A stretch of 41,046 nt of DNA from an uncultured Jannaschia sp. GTDB taxonomy: Bacteria; Pseudomonadota; Alphaproteobacteria; Rhodobacterales; Rhodobacteraceae. The notes below the pieces were generated by a model. The model saw only the letters and a list, made by a program, of their open reading frames with translations, did not search any database and was not told the DNA's origin. Made by a program: the position numbers and the translations under genes. Location: the NCBI RefSeq assembly GCF_947494055.1, contig NZ_CANLTR010000030.1, positions 1-41,046 on the forward strand, written 5' to 3'. Of the stretch, positions 15,040-24,109 are shown in pieces. Position 1 is the stretch's first letter. Each line of letters begins with the position of its first letter.

Positions 15040-16527
15040 GTGGACTTGTATCGGAAGGTGCGACTGGCCTGTGCCGAGGGGATGAGCCAGCGAGAGGCGG
15101 CCCGGCATTTTAACGTCTCGCGCGACACCGTAGCCAAGATGATGGCGTTCTCGGTTCCCCCTGGATACCGGCGAACGGCTCCTGTGAAGCGGCCGAAGCT
15201 GGATGCCTTCACCGGCATCATCGACGGCTGGCTGGAGAACGATCGCGGAGTCCATCGCAAGCAACGGCATACGGCCAAGCGGGTGTTCGAGCGGCTCCGC
15301 GATGAGCACGGGTTCACCGGCGGTTACACCATCGTCAAGGATTACATGCGGGAGCGGGAACGGCACGGCCGCGAACTGTTCGTGCCGTTGGCGCATCCGC
15401 CCGGCCATGCTCAGGCCGACTTCGGAGAGGCGGCGGTCATCATCGGCGGGGTCGAACAGAAGGCGCATTTCTTCGTCCTGGACCTGCCGCACAGCGATGC
15501 CTGTTATGTCTGGGCCTATCCGGCGGCCACTGCCGAGGCCTGGGTCGATGGCCACGTCCACGCCTTTGCGTTCTTCGGCAAGGTGCCCGCGTCGGTCCTC
15601 TACGACAACGACCGCTGTCTGGTTGCGAAGATCCTGCCGGACGGGACACGCCAGAGGGCCGCTCTCTTCAGCGGGGTCGTGTCGCATTACCTGTTCCGTG
15701 ACCGCTATGGTCGCCCTGGAAAAGGGAACGACAAGGGCAACGCGGAGGGCTTGGTCGGCTACTCCCGCCGCAACTTCATGGTGCCGATCCCGCGGTTCGC
15801 GACTTGGGACGCGTTCAACGCCTACCTGGAGGAGCAGTGCCTCAAGCGTCAGGCGGACGTGCTCCGTGGCCAGTCCGAGACGATCGGGGAACGCCTCGCG
15901 CGGGATCTGGCCGTTATCTCCGAACTCCCGGCGGCGGCGTTCGATGCCTGTGATCAGACCACCGGACGGGTCAGCTCCCAAGCCTTGGTGCGTTACAGGA
16001 CCAACGATTACTCCGTGCCGGTCGCCTACGGCCACCGCGACGTCTGGATCAGAGGCTATGTCGACGAGGTCGTGCTCGGCTGTGGTGGCGAGGTCATCGC
16101 ACGCCATCCCCGCTGCTACGACCGCGAGGACATGGTCTTCGATCCGGTGCATTACCTTCCGCTCATCGAGCGTAAGATCAACGCCCTGGACCAGGCGGCG
16201 CCCTTGGCCGAGTGGGACCTTCCGCCGGAGTTCGCGACCCTGCGCCGCCTGATGGAAGCGCGGATGATCAAGGCCGGGCGGCGGGAATATGTGCAGGTCT
16301 TGCGCCTGCTCGAGACCTTCGACATCGATGATCTCCATGCCGCCGTGAAGAAGGCCCTGCAACTGGGCGCGGTCGGCTTCGATGCCGTCAAACACCTCGT
16401 CCTCTGTCAGGTCGAGAGGCGGCCGCCGAGGCTGGACCTCGATGTCTACCCCTACCTGCCGCGCGCAAATGTCGGGACCACGTCGGCGGCCAGCTACATG
16501 TCCCTGCTATCGGGGGATGCGGCATGA
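15040..16527 (+). CDS. istA: IS21 transposase IstA, 495 residues
   Basis: It starts with GTG at 15040 behind GGGAGG. The N-terminal HTH (MSQREAARHFNVSRDTVAKM) binds the IS ends. The DDE catalytic core shows QADFGE, VLYDND and a later Glu in GNAEGLVGYSRR. The C-terminal beta domain follows. The full length is normal for IstA. It catalyses cut-and-paste joining together with IstB, whose start overlaps its stop as ATGA. Confidence 0.95.
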   Translation: MDLYRKVRLACAEGMSQREAARHFNVSRDTVAKMMAFSVPPGYRRTAPVKRPKLDAFTGIIDGWLENDRGVHRKQRHTAKRVFERLRDEHGFTGGYTIVKDYMRERERHGRELFVPLAHPPGHAQADFGEAAVIIGGVEQKAHFFVLDLPHSDACYVWAYPAATAEAWVDGHVHAFAFFGKVPASVLYDNDRCLVAKILPDGTRQRAALFSGVVSHYLFRDRYGRPGKGNDKGNAEGLVGYSRRNFMVPIPRFATWDAFNAYLEEQCLKRQADVLRGQSETIGERLARDLAVISELPAAAFDACDQTTGRVSSQALVRYRTNDYSVPVAYGHRDVWIRGYVDEVVLGCGGEVIARHPRCYDREDMVFDPVHYLPLIERKINALDQAAPLAEWDLPPEFATLRRLMEARMIKAGRREYVQVLRLLETFDIDDLHAAVKKALQLGAVGFDAVKHLVLCQVERRPPRLDLDVYPYLPRANVGTTSAASYMSLLSGDAA

Positions 16528-17288
16528 CCGACACCCCGAAGATCCTGCTCGCGGATCATCTGAAGACGCTGAAGCTGCCCACCTTCCTGCGGGAATACGA
16601 GAAGCTGGGCCGCCAGTGCGCCGCCGAGGGGCTGGACCATGTCCAGTTCCTGGCGCGCCTCGTCGAACTCGAGCTGATCGACCGTGAGCGGCGGATGGTC
16701 GAGCGCCGTATCAAGGCCGCGAAGTTTTCGGCGACCAAGAGCCTCGACAGCTTCGACTTCAAGGCGATCCCCAGGCTGAACAAGATGCAGGTGCTGGAAC
16801 TCGCCCGCTGCGAATGGATCGAGCGGCGCGAGAACGTCATCGCCTTGGGGCCCAGTGGAACCGGCAAGACCCATGTTGCCCTCGGGCTGGGGCTGGCCGC
16901 GTGCCAGAAGGGGCTGCCGGTCAGCTTCATCACTGCCGCCGCGCTGGTCAACGAGCTGATGGAGGCCCGCGACGAACGCCGCCTGCTGCGCCTGCAAAAG
17001 CAGTTGGCTGCGGTTAAGCTGCTCATCATCGACGAGCTGGGCTTCGTGCCGCTCTCCAAGACCGGTGCCGAGCTTCTGTTCGAGGTGATCTCGCAGCGCT
17101 ATGAACGCGGCGCCACGCTGATCACCAGTAACCTGCCATTCGACGAATGGACCGAAACCTTCGGCACCGAGCGTCTGACCGGTGCCCTCCTCGACAGGCT
17201 GACCCACCACGTCAACATCCTCGAGATGAACGGCGACAGCTATCGCCTCGGCCAAAGCCGCGCTCGAAAGGCCGAAGTCCCAACCTGA
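16524..17288 (+). CDS. istB: IS21 helper ATPase IstB, 254 residues
   Basis: AAA+ ATPase with Walker A GPSGTGKTH, Walker B LLIIDELGF and the downstream sensor (LITSNLPFDEW). Its start overlaps istA at ATGA (16524-16527), giving coupled translation. IstB assembles on target DNA and activates IstA. All motifs are intact, so the element may still be active. Confidence 0.95.
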   Translation: MTDTPKILLADHLKTLKLPTFLREYEKLGRQCAAEGLDHVQFLARLVELELIDRERRMVERRIKAAKFSATKSLDSFDFKAIPRLNKMQVLELARCEWIERRENVIALGPSGTGKTHVALGLGLAACQKGLPVSFITAAALVNELMEARDERRLLRLQKQLAAVKLLIIDELGFVPLSKTGAELLFEVISQRYERGATLITSNLPFDEWTETFGTERLTGALLDRLTHHVNILEMNGDSYRLGQSRARKAEVPT

Positions 17289-17694
17289 TCATCCGTCACA
17301 GGATTGGCCCTGCGGGCCAATGCGCCATGGCACGCGCCAGCTATGTGGCAAGAGCGCGCGCCATGGCGCCTGGCGCCCCGCCACTGGCCTGGTTTTGCGC
17401 CGCCACGTGGCCGGTTTTTACTCCGCCGTTGACAGATCACCCTTCCTTCCTTTCCGCGGCGTGCTGTCGTTGCTTCGAATTAAAGATTGGCCAGTCGATC
17501 GAAAGACGAAGAAATAAAATCTGATCGCCGAGAAGAAATCGCGTTATGAGAGATCTACGCCTGCCCGAAGTAAGTGCAGCCACCCTTTTGACAGATGTAC
17601 CCCAAAGCCCAATTTTCCTCTGGACATTGCATCTCCGCTTGGGATCGAGGCAGACGCTGGCGAACACCAGCAGCCAGAGAAGAAGGTCATGGTC

Positions 17695-18045
17695 ATGGCG
17701 TCAGAGCAGAAGATCGACCTGTTGGAGTTCGCCCGAAACGTGAAAGATGGTCGCGGGACTACTGACGCTGAGTTCATCCGCCAGATGCGTCGCGTTCTTC
17801 CGATAGACGACCTAAGAGACATCACACCAGAGGAGGCTGAGTGGCTCTTCATGGCCGTAAGCTGGCTCCACGACTACAGCCTCCTGCTCTGGGAGTTCCA
17901 CCAGGTCGAGTTGAACAAGGGTCAGGACCCCGGGGCCGTTCCTGCCATCCCAGGCCCCAGCGGACCCGAGATCGAAACTATGCTGACGCGATCCGGCCCC
18001 GCGGACTTCTCTCAGCTTGAGGATTACGGTGTTAGTCGAGGCTGA
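17695..18045 (+). CDS. Hypothetical 116-residue acidic protein
   Basis: The second ATG at 17695 has AGAAGG at ideal spacing; the first, at 17689, is too close. The protein is acidic and helical (EEAEWLFMAVSWLHDYSLLL) with a Pro/Gly-rich linker and an acidic tail. No family is recognised. It lies between the IS21 right end and the IS5-type remnant. 17435-17694 and 18046-18245 show no convincing genes. Confidence 0.55.
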   Translation: MASEQKIDLLEFARNVKDGRGTTDAEFIRQMRRVLPIDDLRDITPEEAEWLFMAVSWLHDYSLLLWEFHQVELNKGQDPGAVPAIPGPSGPEIETMLTRSGPADFSQLEDYGVSRG

Positions 18046-18266
18046 TGTGCTGATCCCCCACTCGAACGCTTCCCGTCGTCCGGAGAGCTTCTTCAATCCA
18101 ACGGGGCTAACGCCCTCCGCTCGAGTAGCGCTTTTGCTACGGCATGTCAGTCTGTTTGGCGCAGCTCGAGGGAGGCCTCCAGGCGCCTCAGCATTTCCAG
18201 CTCCTCGTGCGCTGATTGCGCACGCTCCGACATGATATCGAAGACGGGCTCTGTTGCACGGAACGA

Positions 18267-18440
18267 TTAAAGGCCGAGCTTCCCTTTACCCCGAGCGGCT
18301 TGGACGACAGGCTCTGTGACGGGGATGCCGAGAGCAGTGAAGCGGTTCAGGATGGCGATGCGGACCTGGAGTTCGGCAGTTGGCGATCAATGTCTCGGGC
18401 CATGAGTTTCTGGCCGAGCAATTTCAGGTCGTGTCTCGGA
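18267..18440 (-). pseudogene. IS5-type transposase C-terminal remnant, frameshifted
   Basis: The reading gives LKLLGQKLMARDIDRQ, then after loss of one base AELQVRIAILNRFTALGIP and a stop. The same C-terminus (LLARDFERQVSELQIRAAAL) occurs on the plus strand at 38041. Family assignment to IS5-like DDE transposases is from the recalled pattern. The 5 prime side is cut at the IS256 left end. Confidence 0.65.
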
Positions 18441-18460
18441 AGTGGTGGAAAATTGAAGGC

Positions 18461-18525
18461 GACGTAATCTCCGGGTGACCTGAACCCACCCAACCGGCGG
18501 TGCCAATCGCCAGGGAGATTACGTC
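18461..18525 (+). promoter_or_regulatory. 12-bp inverted repeat masking the IS256 start region
   Basis: GACGTAATCTCC (18461-18472) pairs with GGAGATTACGTC (18514-18525), which touches the ATG at 18526 and contains the ribosome site AGGGAG. In a read-through transcript from outside, this stem would hide the site. A promoter inside the loop would make an mRNA without the 5 prime arm. Such leader stems are known from IS10 and IS50; the role here is inferred. Confidence 0.55.
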
Positions 18526-19763
18526 ATGATCGAGATTACCGAGAGCGCCATTTTTTCGCTACCGCCTGAGGAGGGGAGCTACGATCCGATCGAGGATCGG
18601 CTTCGGGCGAACGTCCGCGCCACCATTGAGGCGATGATCGAGGAGGAGCTGGCCGCCTTTCTCGGCCGCTTTCGCTACGGGCGCGATGGCGACGGGGTTG
18701 GTGATACCAAGGGATACCGCCACGGGCACCGCGAGCGGCAACTCACCGGGACCTTCGGCACCGAGACCGTGCGGGAACGCAGTTGGGCGCGGGTCGCCGA
18801 TGGCCACGGCCAGACCACCGAGTGGCGCTCGAAAGCCCTCCCGCGCTACCGGCGGCCAACGAAGGAGGCCGAGGCGCTGATCGCGGCGGTCTGCCTCGCC
18901 GGCACGAATACGCGGCGAGTCAACGCGCGCTGTTCGGGCTGTTCGAGGGCGCCGTGAGCAAGGATGTCGTCAGTCGCGCTTGGCGCAAGGTGAAGGGCGA
19001 CTGGGACGCCTGGTGCGTCCGCAACCTTGCCGACGAGGACATTATCCGCCTGATCTTGGACGGGACCGTCACCAGGACTTGGTTGGACAGGAAGGCCGCG
19101 AACATCTCGGTGTTGGCTGCCATCGGTGTGCGCCGCGACGGTCAGAAGGTGCTGCTCTCGATCCGCAACATGGGCGGCGAGAGCACCGCAGCATGGCGCC
19201 AGTTCCTCGACGATCTCGATGCGCGAGGTCTGACGCGGCCGGAGTTCGTGATCGTGGACGGCGCCCCGGGCTTGGAAGCCGCGCTCGTGACCTTGTGGGG
19301 CGAGGAGCTGCCGATTCAGCGCTGCACGGTTCACAAGCATCGTAACCTGCTCGCCCATGCGCCCAAGTACCTACATGACGAGCTGACCGAGGACTACCGG
19401 GACATGATCTACGCCGAGACGAAAACCGAGGTCGAGAAACACCACCGGGCCTTCCTTCGGAAATGGCGGCTGAAATGCAAGGCGGTGGCCGACAGTTTGG
19501 AAGAAGCCGGAGACCTGCTGTTCGCCTTCACGCGGCTCGATCCCTCGCAATGGAAATCGGCCCGGACGACGAACGCGATCGAGCGGCTGAACGAGGAATT
19601 CAGGCGCCGCATCAAGACTCAGACAGTCCTACCCGATGCCGAAAACGCGCCCATGCTGTTCTGGGCGCTGCTCGCCTCCGGCCAGATCATCATGCGAAAG
19701 ATCGATGGATGGGAAACGCTCGACCAACCCATCGCTGCCGAAACCGTTGACCGCGCTGCCTGA
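18526..19763 (+). pseudogene. IS256-family (mutator type) transposase with one-base frameshift
   Basis: Frame one runs 18526-18957 and frame two from about 18921 to 19763. Restoring one C at about 18921 (CGA GTC CAA CGC) gives about 412 residues, the normal length. Catalytic residues fit DDE: Asp in LILDGTVTR, Asp in VIVDGAPGLEAAL, Glu in TNAIERLNEEFRRR. The product as read is dead unless ribosomes shift. No classical slippery site is seen, so decay is more likely. Confidence 0.85.
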
Positions 19764-19907
19764 AGCAGCCAACCATCATCCGCCCGGAGAACACGCTCGG
19801 TAATTCCCCCCACATGCGCGACACCACCCAATTTCATGCAGTTCATTTTGGTCTCGGCGCGGCTTCTGCGGTGATAGCCGCTCCTGAGCCGGAAGTCCGG
19901 GCTCGCC

Positions 19908-20036
19908 ATGGCATTCCGGCTGATGATGTCCGCCAAGGCGAAATGGGGAAAGCTCGACAGTCGGAACTGCCTTCCGGAGGTCATCAGCGGGGTTCAGTTC
20001 CGCGACGGCGTCCGCCAACTTCAAGCCGCCGCCTGA
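19908..20036 (+). pseudogene. Second IS256-type transposase C-terminal scrap
   Basis: 42 codons ending in TGA give MAFRLMMSAKAKWGKLDS, then EVISGVQFRDGVRQLQAAA. This matches the usual C-terminal pattern of another IS256 branch (W-x-x-L, then G-V-x-F-x-D-G). It is not part of the IS256 gene that ends at 19763. It abuts the IS5 N-terminal piece, so an older insertion is likely. Confidence 0.6.
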
Positions 20037-20059
20037 TCACCCGTCACCAACTTTTGCGC

Positions 20060-20240
20060 ATATCTCAGCCTGGTTGGCGGCGTCGCCGTAGACCGACTGG
20101 CCGCCACGCTTACCTGACGGTGCCGCGTGCCAAGGCGTCGTCGGATCGAACCAGACGGTCAACGACCCACGCTCACGCAACGACGCGTTGCAAGCAGATC
20201 AGTTCAGTGTGCGGTAGCGGTTCGGAACAAGTTTCGACAT
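20060..20240 (-). pseudogene. IS5-family transposase N-terminal remnant
   Basis: From the ATG at 20240: MSKLVPNRYRTLN, a TGA in place of the usual Trp, then SACNASLRERGSLTVWFDP and APSGKRGGQSVYGDAANQ. This is the typical IS5-family N-terminus (RGSLT-W-FD, GKRGRQ-Y-DAA). Identity is lost near 20060, where unrelated sequence begins. The terminal repeat at 20300-20303 lies 60 bp upstream, as expected. Confidence 0.8.
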
Positions 20241-20404
20241 GCCGTCCAGCTATGTCGCTGGACCCGCAATGTGAATCCTACACAGGATTCGTGTAACAAG
20301 GCCGTCCTTCACTCGAGCGATGATGTCGCGCGGCTTCAAATGCCTGTCGTGGCGTTCTGAGAGAGGTTGGACGGTTGGCCTCTCCGCGCGAGCGCGTCGG
20401 CAGG

Positions 20405-21328
20405 TCAGGACCAGGGTCCAGTCTTTCTATCGCCGCGGACCTTAGGTATTCGACTTGCGGACACGGGTGTGCGCGAGGCCGGAGACGCCTGTGTACCTTG
20501 CAGCGTCATCGTGCGCAGCGCGGCCACACGGTTCTCCGTCGCTGGGTGCGTCGCGAATAGGCGGTCGCGCTTGTGGGCATGCAGTGGATTGATGATGAAC
20601 ATATGGGCCGTCGCAGGATTACGTTCAGCCGCATCGTTGTCGATCCTCGCAGCTCCCGTGGCGATCTTTTCGAGAGCGGAGGCCAGCCAAAGGGGCTCGC
20701 CGCAGATCTCGGCGCCGGCCTTATCGGCGGCATATTCGCGGGTCCGGCTGATCGCCATCTGGACCAGGGCAGCCGCCATGGGCGCGAGGAACATCATCGC
20801 GAGGGTTCCAAAGAGCCCCATCCGCTCCCGCGCCCCGCCGAAGAAGAACGCGAAATTGGCCAGCATCGAGATCGCGCCGGCGAATGTTGCGGTGACGGTC
20901 ATGATTGCGGTGTCGTGGTTACGGATATGCGCCAGCTCGTGAGCGATCACGCCGGCCAGTTCCTCGCGCGTGAGGCTGCGCACGAGACCGGAGGTCACCG
21001 CCACGGCAGCGTTTACGGGATTGCGCCCCGTGGCAAAGGCATTGGGCTGCGGCGTGTCGATGAGATAGACCTTGGGCTCGGGCAGGCCCGCGTTGCGCGC
21101 GAGCTCGGCCGTCATCGTGTGCAGACCCAGGCGGTCGCCGCGGGTCACCGGCTGGGCGTTGTGCATCCGCAGAACCATGCGGTCGGAGTTCCACCAGGTG
21201 AAGACGTTCATCCCGGCCGCGACGACAAGCGCCACCACCGCACCGGCGGCGCCTCCGATGAGATACCCCACGCCCGTGAAGAGAGCGGTCATTGAGGCCA
21301 TCAGCATCGCTGTCTTCACATAGCCCAT
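20405..21328 (-). CDS. htpX: Membrane zinc protease HtpX, 307 residues
   Basis: AGGAGACGAGA precedes the ATG at 21328. Two N-terminal membrane helices, the M48 zinc motif HELAH within [13 protein letters not shown], two further hydrophobic segments, and a downstream Glu in [15 protein letters not shown] as third zinc ligand. HtpX degrades misfolded inner-membrane proteins with FtsH. The enzyme looks intact, with a slightly long basic C-terminal tail. It stands alone between the IS mosaic and the apionate locus; it may be a second copy of a housekeeping gene. Confidence 0.95.
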   Translation of the reverse strand: MGYVKTAMLMASMTALFTGVGYLIGGAAGAVVALVVAAGMNVFTWWNSDRMVLRMHNAQPVTRGDRLGLHTMTAELARNAGLPEPKVYLIDTPQPNAFATGRNPVNAAVAVTSGLVRSLTREELAGVIAHELAHIRNHDTAIMTVTATFAGAISMLANFAFFFGGARERMGLFGTLAMMFLAPMAAALVQMAISRTREYAADKAGAEICGEPLWLASALEKIATGAARIDNDAAERNPATAHMFIINPLHAHKRDRLFATHPATENRVAALRTMTLQGTQASPASRTPVSASRIPKVRGDRKTGPWS

Positions 21329-21488
21329 TCTCGTCTCCTGGACGCCGGATTAGGAGGTGTTCGAAATATGGGACGGGGTACGCCCGGCGCAAGATGATCG
21401 TGCCGGGCGGTGATCCATCTCGTCGAGCAACGCTGTCAGACTTGGTAGGCGATGTGGCCTTGCAGGTCTTCATCGCGCGAGATCCAGC

Positions 21489-21623
21489 TCAGGCAGCTTT
21501 ACGCAAGAGCGTAATATCGGGCTCGAGTCCGGTGACCTCGGGAAGGGGCTTTCCGCTCATGCCGAACGTGTAGCCAAGGCGCACCTCGGTTTTGCAATAG
21601 CGCGCGTAGATCCTGGCCGCCAT
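21489..21623 (-). pseudogene. 44-codon remnant, probably the end of a frameshifted gene
   Basis: MAARIYARYCKTEVRLGYTF, then GMSGKPLPEVTGLEPDITLL and stop. A neighbouring frame just upstream reads LTFDVPKDPPGFWKTKT, and one indel near 21625 would fuse them into a coherent C-terminus. I do not recognise the protein. The remaining parts of 21329-21860 show nothing clear. Confidence 0.35.
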
Positions 21624-21860
21624 GTGTCTTGGTTTTCCAGAACCCAGGCGGATCTTTGGGCACATCGAAGGTGAGGGCGCGCCCTTCAGCCGAAGCGGCG
21701 CGTTGGGTCGCTCGAGGGCTGAAGATACTTACGGCACCAAGGCTTAATGAAACCCCGCAGACTGTGTGTAACAATGGACAGAGAGATTAGAATTTCTCAG
21801 ATTGGGAAATCCGGAATGTGTAGTCGACGTGCGACAATAGCGGAAAGGCAGATGGTTACG

Positions 21861-23762
21861 ATGAGCCTTGAACTATACGGAACGATGGATCTGCCGACGC
21901 CTTTGGAATGGTTCGACGTAGGGGACTGGCGCTTTGCCCTTGGTAACGGCGACGTTCGATATTTATCTTACCGGGGGCAGGAGGTTGTGCGCGCGATCGC
22001 CTTCCTTGCCCGCGATGCCAACTGGGGGGTTCATGCCATGACGGTCGGCAAACCCCGAGTTCTCCAAGAAGCGTCCAGTCTCCAGATAGAATGGTCCACG
22101 AAGATATACTCTGAAGATGCGCCTAAAATGCTGTGCGATTTCAGGGTGAAGGCCACGGGGAGGAGCGTGTCTCTTTCGATGGACGGAGCGGTTCACGCAC
22201 CGCTGATCAGCGCGCGCACAGGTTTCGTCCTTTTGCATCCGATCATCGGGTTCTCCGGACGCCAGCTTGAAGTGCGGGGGACAGGTGAAACCGCGCTTTC
22301 AGGTACCGTTCCCGTGAAGGTCAGTCCTTGCCAGCCCTTCAAGGATATTCGCGGCCTCGATTTCGACCTCGAGGGCGAGAAAACACGGATAGAAATCGAT
22401 CTTGCGGGGGAACATCCTTTCGAAATGGAGGATCAGCGCAACTGGACCGACGCATCTTTCAAGACGTACTACCGGCCTCTTGCGTTGGACAGGCCCTACA
22501 GCCTGACCCCCGGCGAACGCCTGAGCCAATCGATTACAGTCCGGGCGAGGGCACTCGAGGAGAGCGCGCCAAATGCGATCGTGTCAAAGCCGCAGGCCCT
22601 TGAGCTTACAGGACCCGCACCCATGCTTGGGCTCGTTTGGCTCGACGACGAAGACGCGCCGACCGATATCGCCACCCTGCGCATGCTCGGTTTACACCGG
22701 CTGACGGCGCAAATAGACCTGCGCCGCGACGACCCTTTGGTTCGGGTCCGCGCCGCCGCAGATCTGGCGGGTGATATTTCCCTGCCGCTCCATCTGCGTT
22801 TGGTGCTTCCGGATGAGGGAGACCAGAGCGAATTGCTGCACGCGATCGCCAATGAAGCCGGACCGGTGGAGTCGGTTCACGCTTTGCCCGCTGCTTTTTT
22901 GACAAGCTACCAGCCTGAAGGTCCGTGGCCTACTGGTCTGTCCTGCGCAGAGGCAGTGCAGGCGGTCCGACGGTTCTTTCCGCAAGCGCGAACGATTGAG
23001 GGCGTGCTGACCTTCTTTACCGAGCTTAATCGTTACCCGCCCCGCGCTGGCGGTGACACCGTCAGCTTCGGAACATCGGCAATCGTTCATGCCGCGGATG
23101 ATCGATCTGTCATGGAAACGCTTGAGGCGCTGCCTTCCGTGTTTGAGACAGCAAAGGCGCTGGCCGGGGATCGCCCGATGGAAGTAGGCCTCGCCTCGAT
23201 AGCGCTCTGGACCAACCCGTATGGCGAGGCACTGGTCGCCAACCCGAAGTGGGAGCGTCGACCTATGACCAATCGCGATCCACGTCTGCGGGCATTGTTC
23301 GGAGCGGCCTGGTTGCTGGGTTACCTGGCGCACGCAATACAGGCTGGAGTAGGCGCGGTCGGGGTAGGTACCTTGAATGGACCGATGGGGCTGCTTCCGA
23401 GCGCCGTCGAGGGCGAAGCGTGGCTCCAAGCTTTTCATGATGCGCGTCTGCGCCCGATCGCCCATGTGGCCAAGGCGGTCGCGGCCCTCCAGGGGCCGCT
23501 CGCGGCTACGGCTCCGATGTCAGCCGGAGATCTCGCCGTGGTCCGAGCGGGTGACAGGGCGCTTTTGGCGAATACAGGACCGGAACCATTGGTCGTTGAC
23601 CGCGTCGAGCGCCGCATCATGGCCGCTCGTATTCTGGACGCCGAAAGCCTGAATGATGCGCTGAAAGACCCTGAGTGGCTGTCTTGTAATCCTGCCTTGG
23701 TTACGGAGCCTCTTGCGCTGCCTGGATACGCGATCGCCCTTGTTGAGCTCGAGCGGCCGTGA
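21861..23762 (+). CDS. apnL: Putative D-apionolactonase, 633 residues
   Basis: No signal peptide, so cytoplasmic. The ATG at 21861 is chosen because MSLELYGTMDLPTP begins the coherent protein; GGAAAGG is 12 bases upstream, and the ATG at 21852 is an alternative. The N-terminal third is beta-rich. The later part looks like a glycosidase-type alpha/beta barrel (LRLVLPDEGDQSEL, EGVLTFFTELNRYP, AGVGAVGVGTLNGPMG). The assignment rests on context: it is convergent with, and 347 bp from, a set of genes matching the apionate pathway, whose lactonase ApnL is a large stand-alone family of about this size. Reaction: D-apionolactone to D-apionate. Name held with moderate confidence. Confidence 0.6.
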   Translation: MSLELYGTMDLPTPLEWFDVGDWRFALGNGDVRYLSYRGQEVVRAIAFLARDANWGVHAMTVGKPRVLQEASSLQIEWSTKIYSEDAPKMLCDFRVKATGRSVSLSMDGAVHAPLISARTGFVLLHPIIGFSGRQLEVRGTGETALSGTVPVKVSPCQPFKDIRGLDFDLEGEKTRIEIDLAGEHPFEMEDQRNWTDASFKTYYRPLALDRPYSLTPGERLSQSITVRARALEESAPNAIVSKPQALELTGPAPMLGLVWLDDEDAPTDIATLRMLGLHRLTAQIDLRRDDPLVRVRAAADLAGDISLPLHLRLVLPDEGDQSELLHAIANEAGPVESVHALPAAFLTSYQPEGPWPTGLSCAEAVQAVRRFFPQARTIEGVLTFFTELNRYPPRAGGDTVSFGTSAIVHAADDRSVMETLEALPSVFETAKALAGDRPMEVGLASIALWTNPYGEALVANPKWERRPMTNRDPRLRALFGAAWLLGYLAHAIQAGVGAVGVGTLNGPMGLLPSAVEGEAWLQAFHDARLRPIAHVAKAVAALQGPLAATAPMSAGDLAVVRAGDRALLANTGPEPLVVDRVERRIMAARILDAESLNDALKDPEWLSCNPALVTEPLALPGYAIALVELERP

Positions 23763-23924
23763 TCGGCCAGTCCTTCGTGCTGCACCCGTTGAGCTGACGA
23801 TCCAGCATGCGCAACTTTGCCTACGGGGGTGAGGTTGGCGGAGCCCTGCCCACCACGTCCCGCGCCGCCATCAGGCAAGCAGATCGGCTTAAGGGATCAG
23901 GGCTGTCGGGGACGGCTCTGATGA

Positions 23925-24000
23925 TGTGACCGCTCTCCTCCGTCGCTGACCCACCTTGGCACATCAGATTCCGTCCGGGGGCGGTCACACCATCAAAGCT
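23925..24000 (-). mobile_element. Solo left-end remnant of an IS110-family element
   Basis: Read on the minus strand this segment matches the non-coding leader at 40569-40645 before the IS110 transposase: both share TTTGATGGTGTGACCGCCCC, GATGTGCCAAGGTGGGT and GAGCGGTCA in order. The transposase gene itself is absent here. The rest of 23763-24109 holds nothing I recognise. Confidence 0.75.
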
Positions 24001-24109
24001 GTGTGAAGACCACCTGCGAATAACGGCATTGATTGTAGCTCCGCCGCTTTGTTCGGTGGACAAGTGGGCCTGCGTTTGAACCCCACAGCGAGCCTGATCT
24101 GCACCGTGA

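Larger units (their letters stand above)
14922..17434 (+). mobile_element. IS21-family element, complete-looking
   Basis: Contains istA and istB in the usual overlap. Left end TGAGAACGGCGG with AAAGTCGGCCAC inside it; the right end read inward gives TGTCAACGGCGG with AAAACCGGCCAC. The paired ends differ at a few bases, and further inward copies such as AAAAGTCGTCCACC give the multiple transposase sites typical of IS21. I see no clear target-site duplication (flanks ATCACAAG and GATCACCC), so the copy may have rearranged or have old edges. Confidence 0.85.
18246..20303. mobile_element. IS5-type element broken open by IS256-type sequence
   Basis: The left end (GGCTCTGTTGCACG) and the right end read inward (GGCCTTGTTACACGAA) are imperfect inverted repeats. 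Inside, on the minus strand, are the N-terminal part (20240 to about 20060) and the C-terminal part (about 18440 to 18267) of one IS5-like transposase. Between them sit an IS256-type element on the plus strand and a second IS256 C-terminal scrap. The middle of the IS5 transposase is missing. The exact IS256 ends could not be fixed; they lie near 18445 and 19830. Confidence 0.7.

Noticed and set aside
14884-16395. 503-codon minus-strand frame across the IS21 element.
   Set aside because: It is the complement of istA, whose catalytic motifs and overlap with istB are clear.
18216-18467. Plus-strand frame starting in the IS5 remnant.
   Set aside because: The minus strand gives the transposase C-terminus with a known stop; the plus frame is its shadow.
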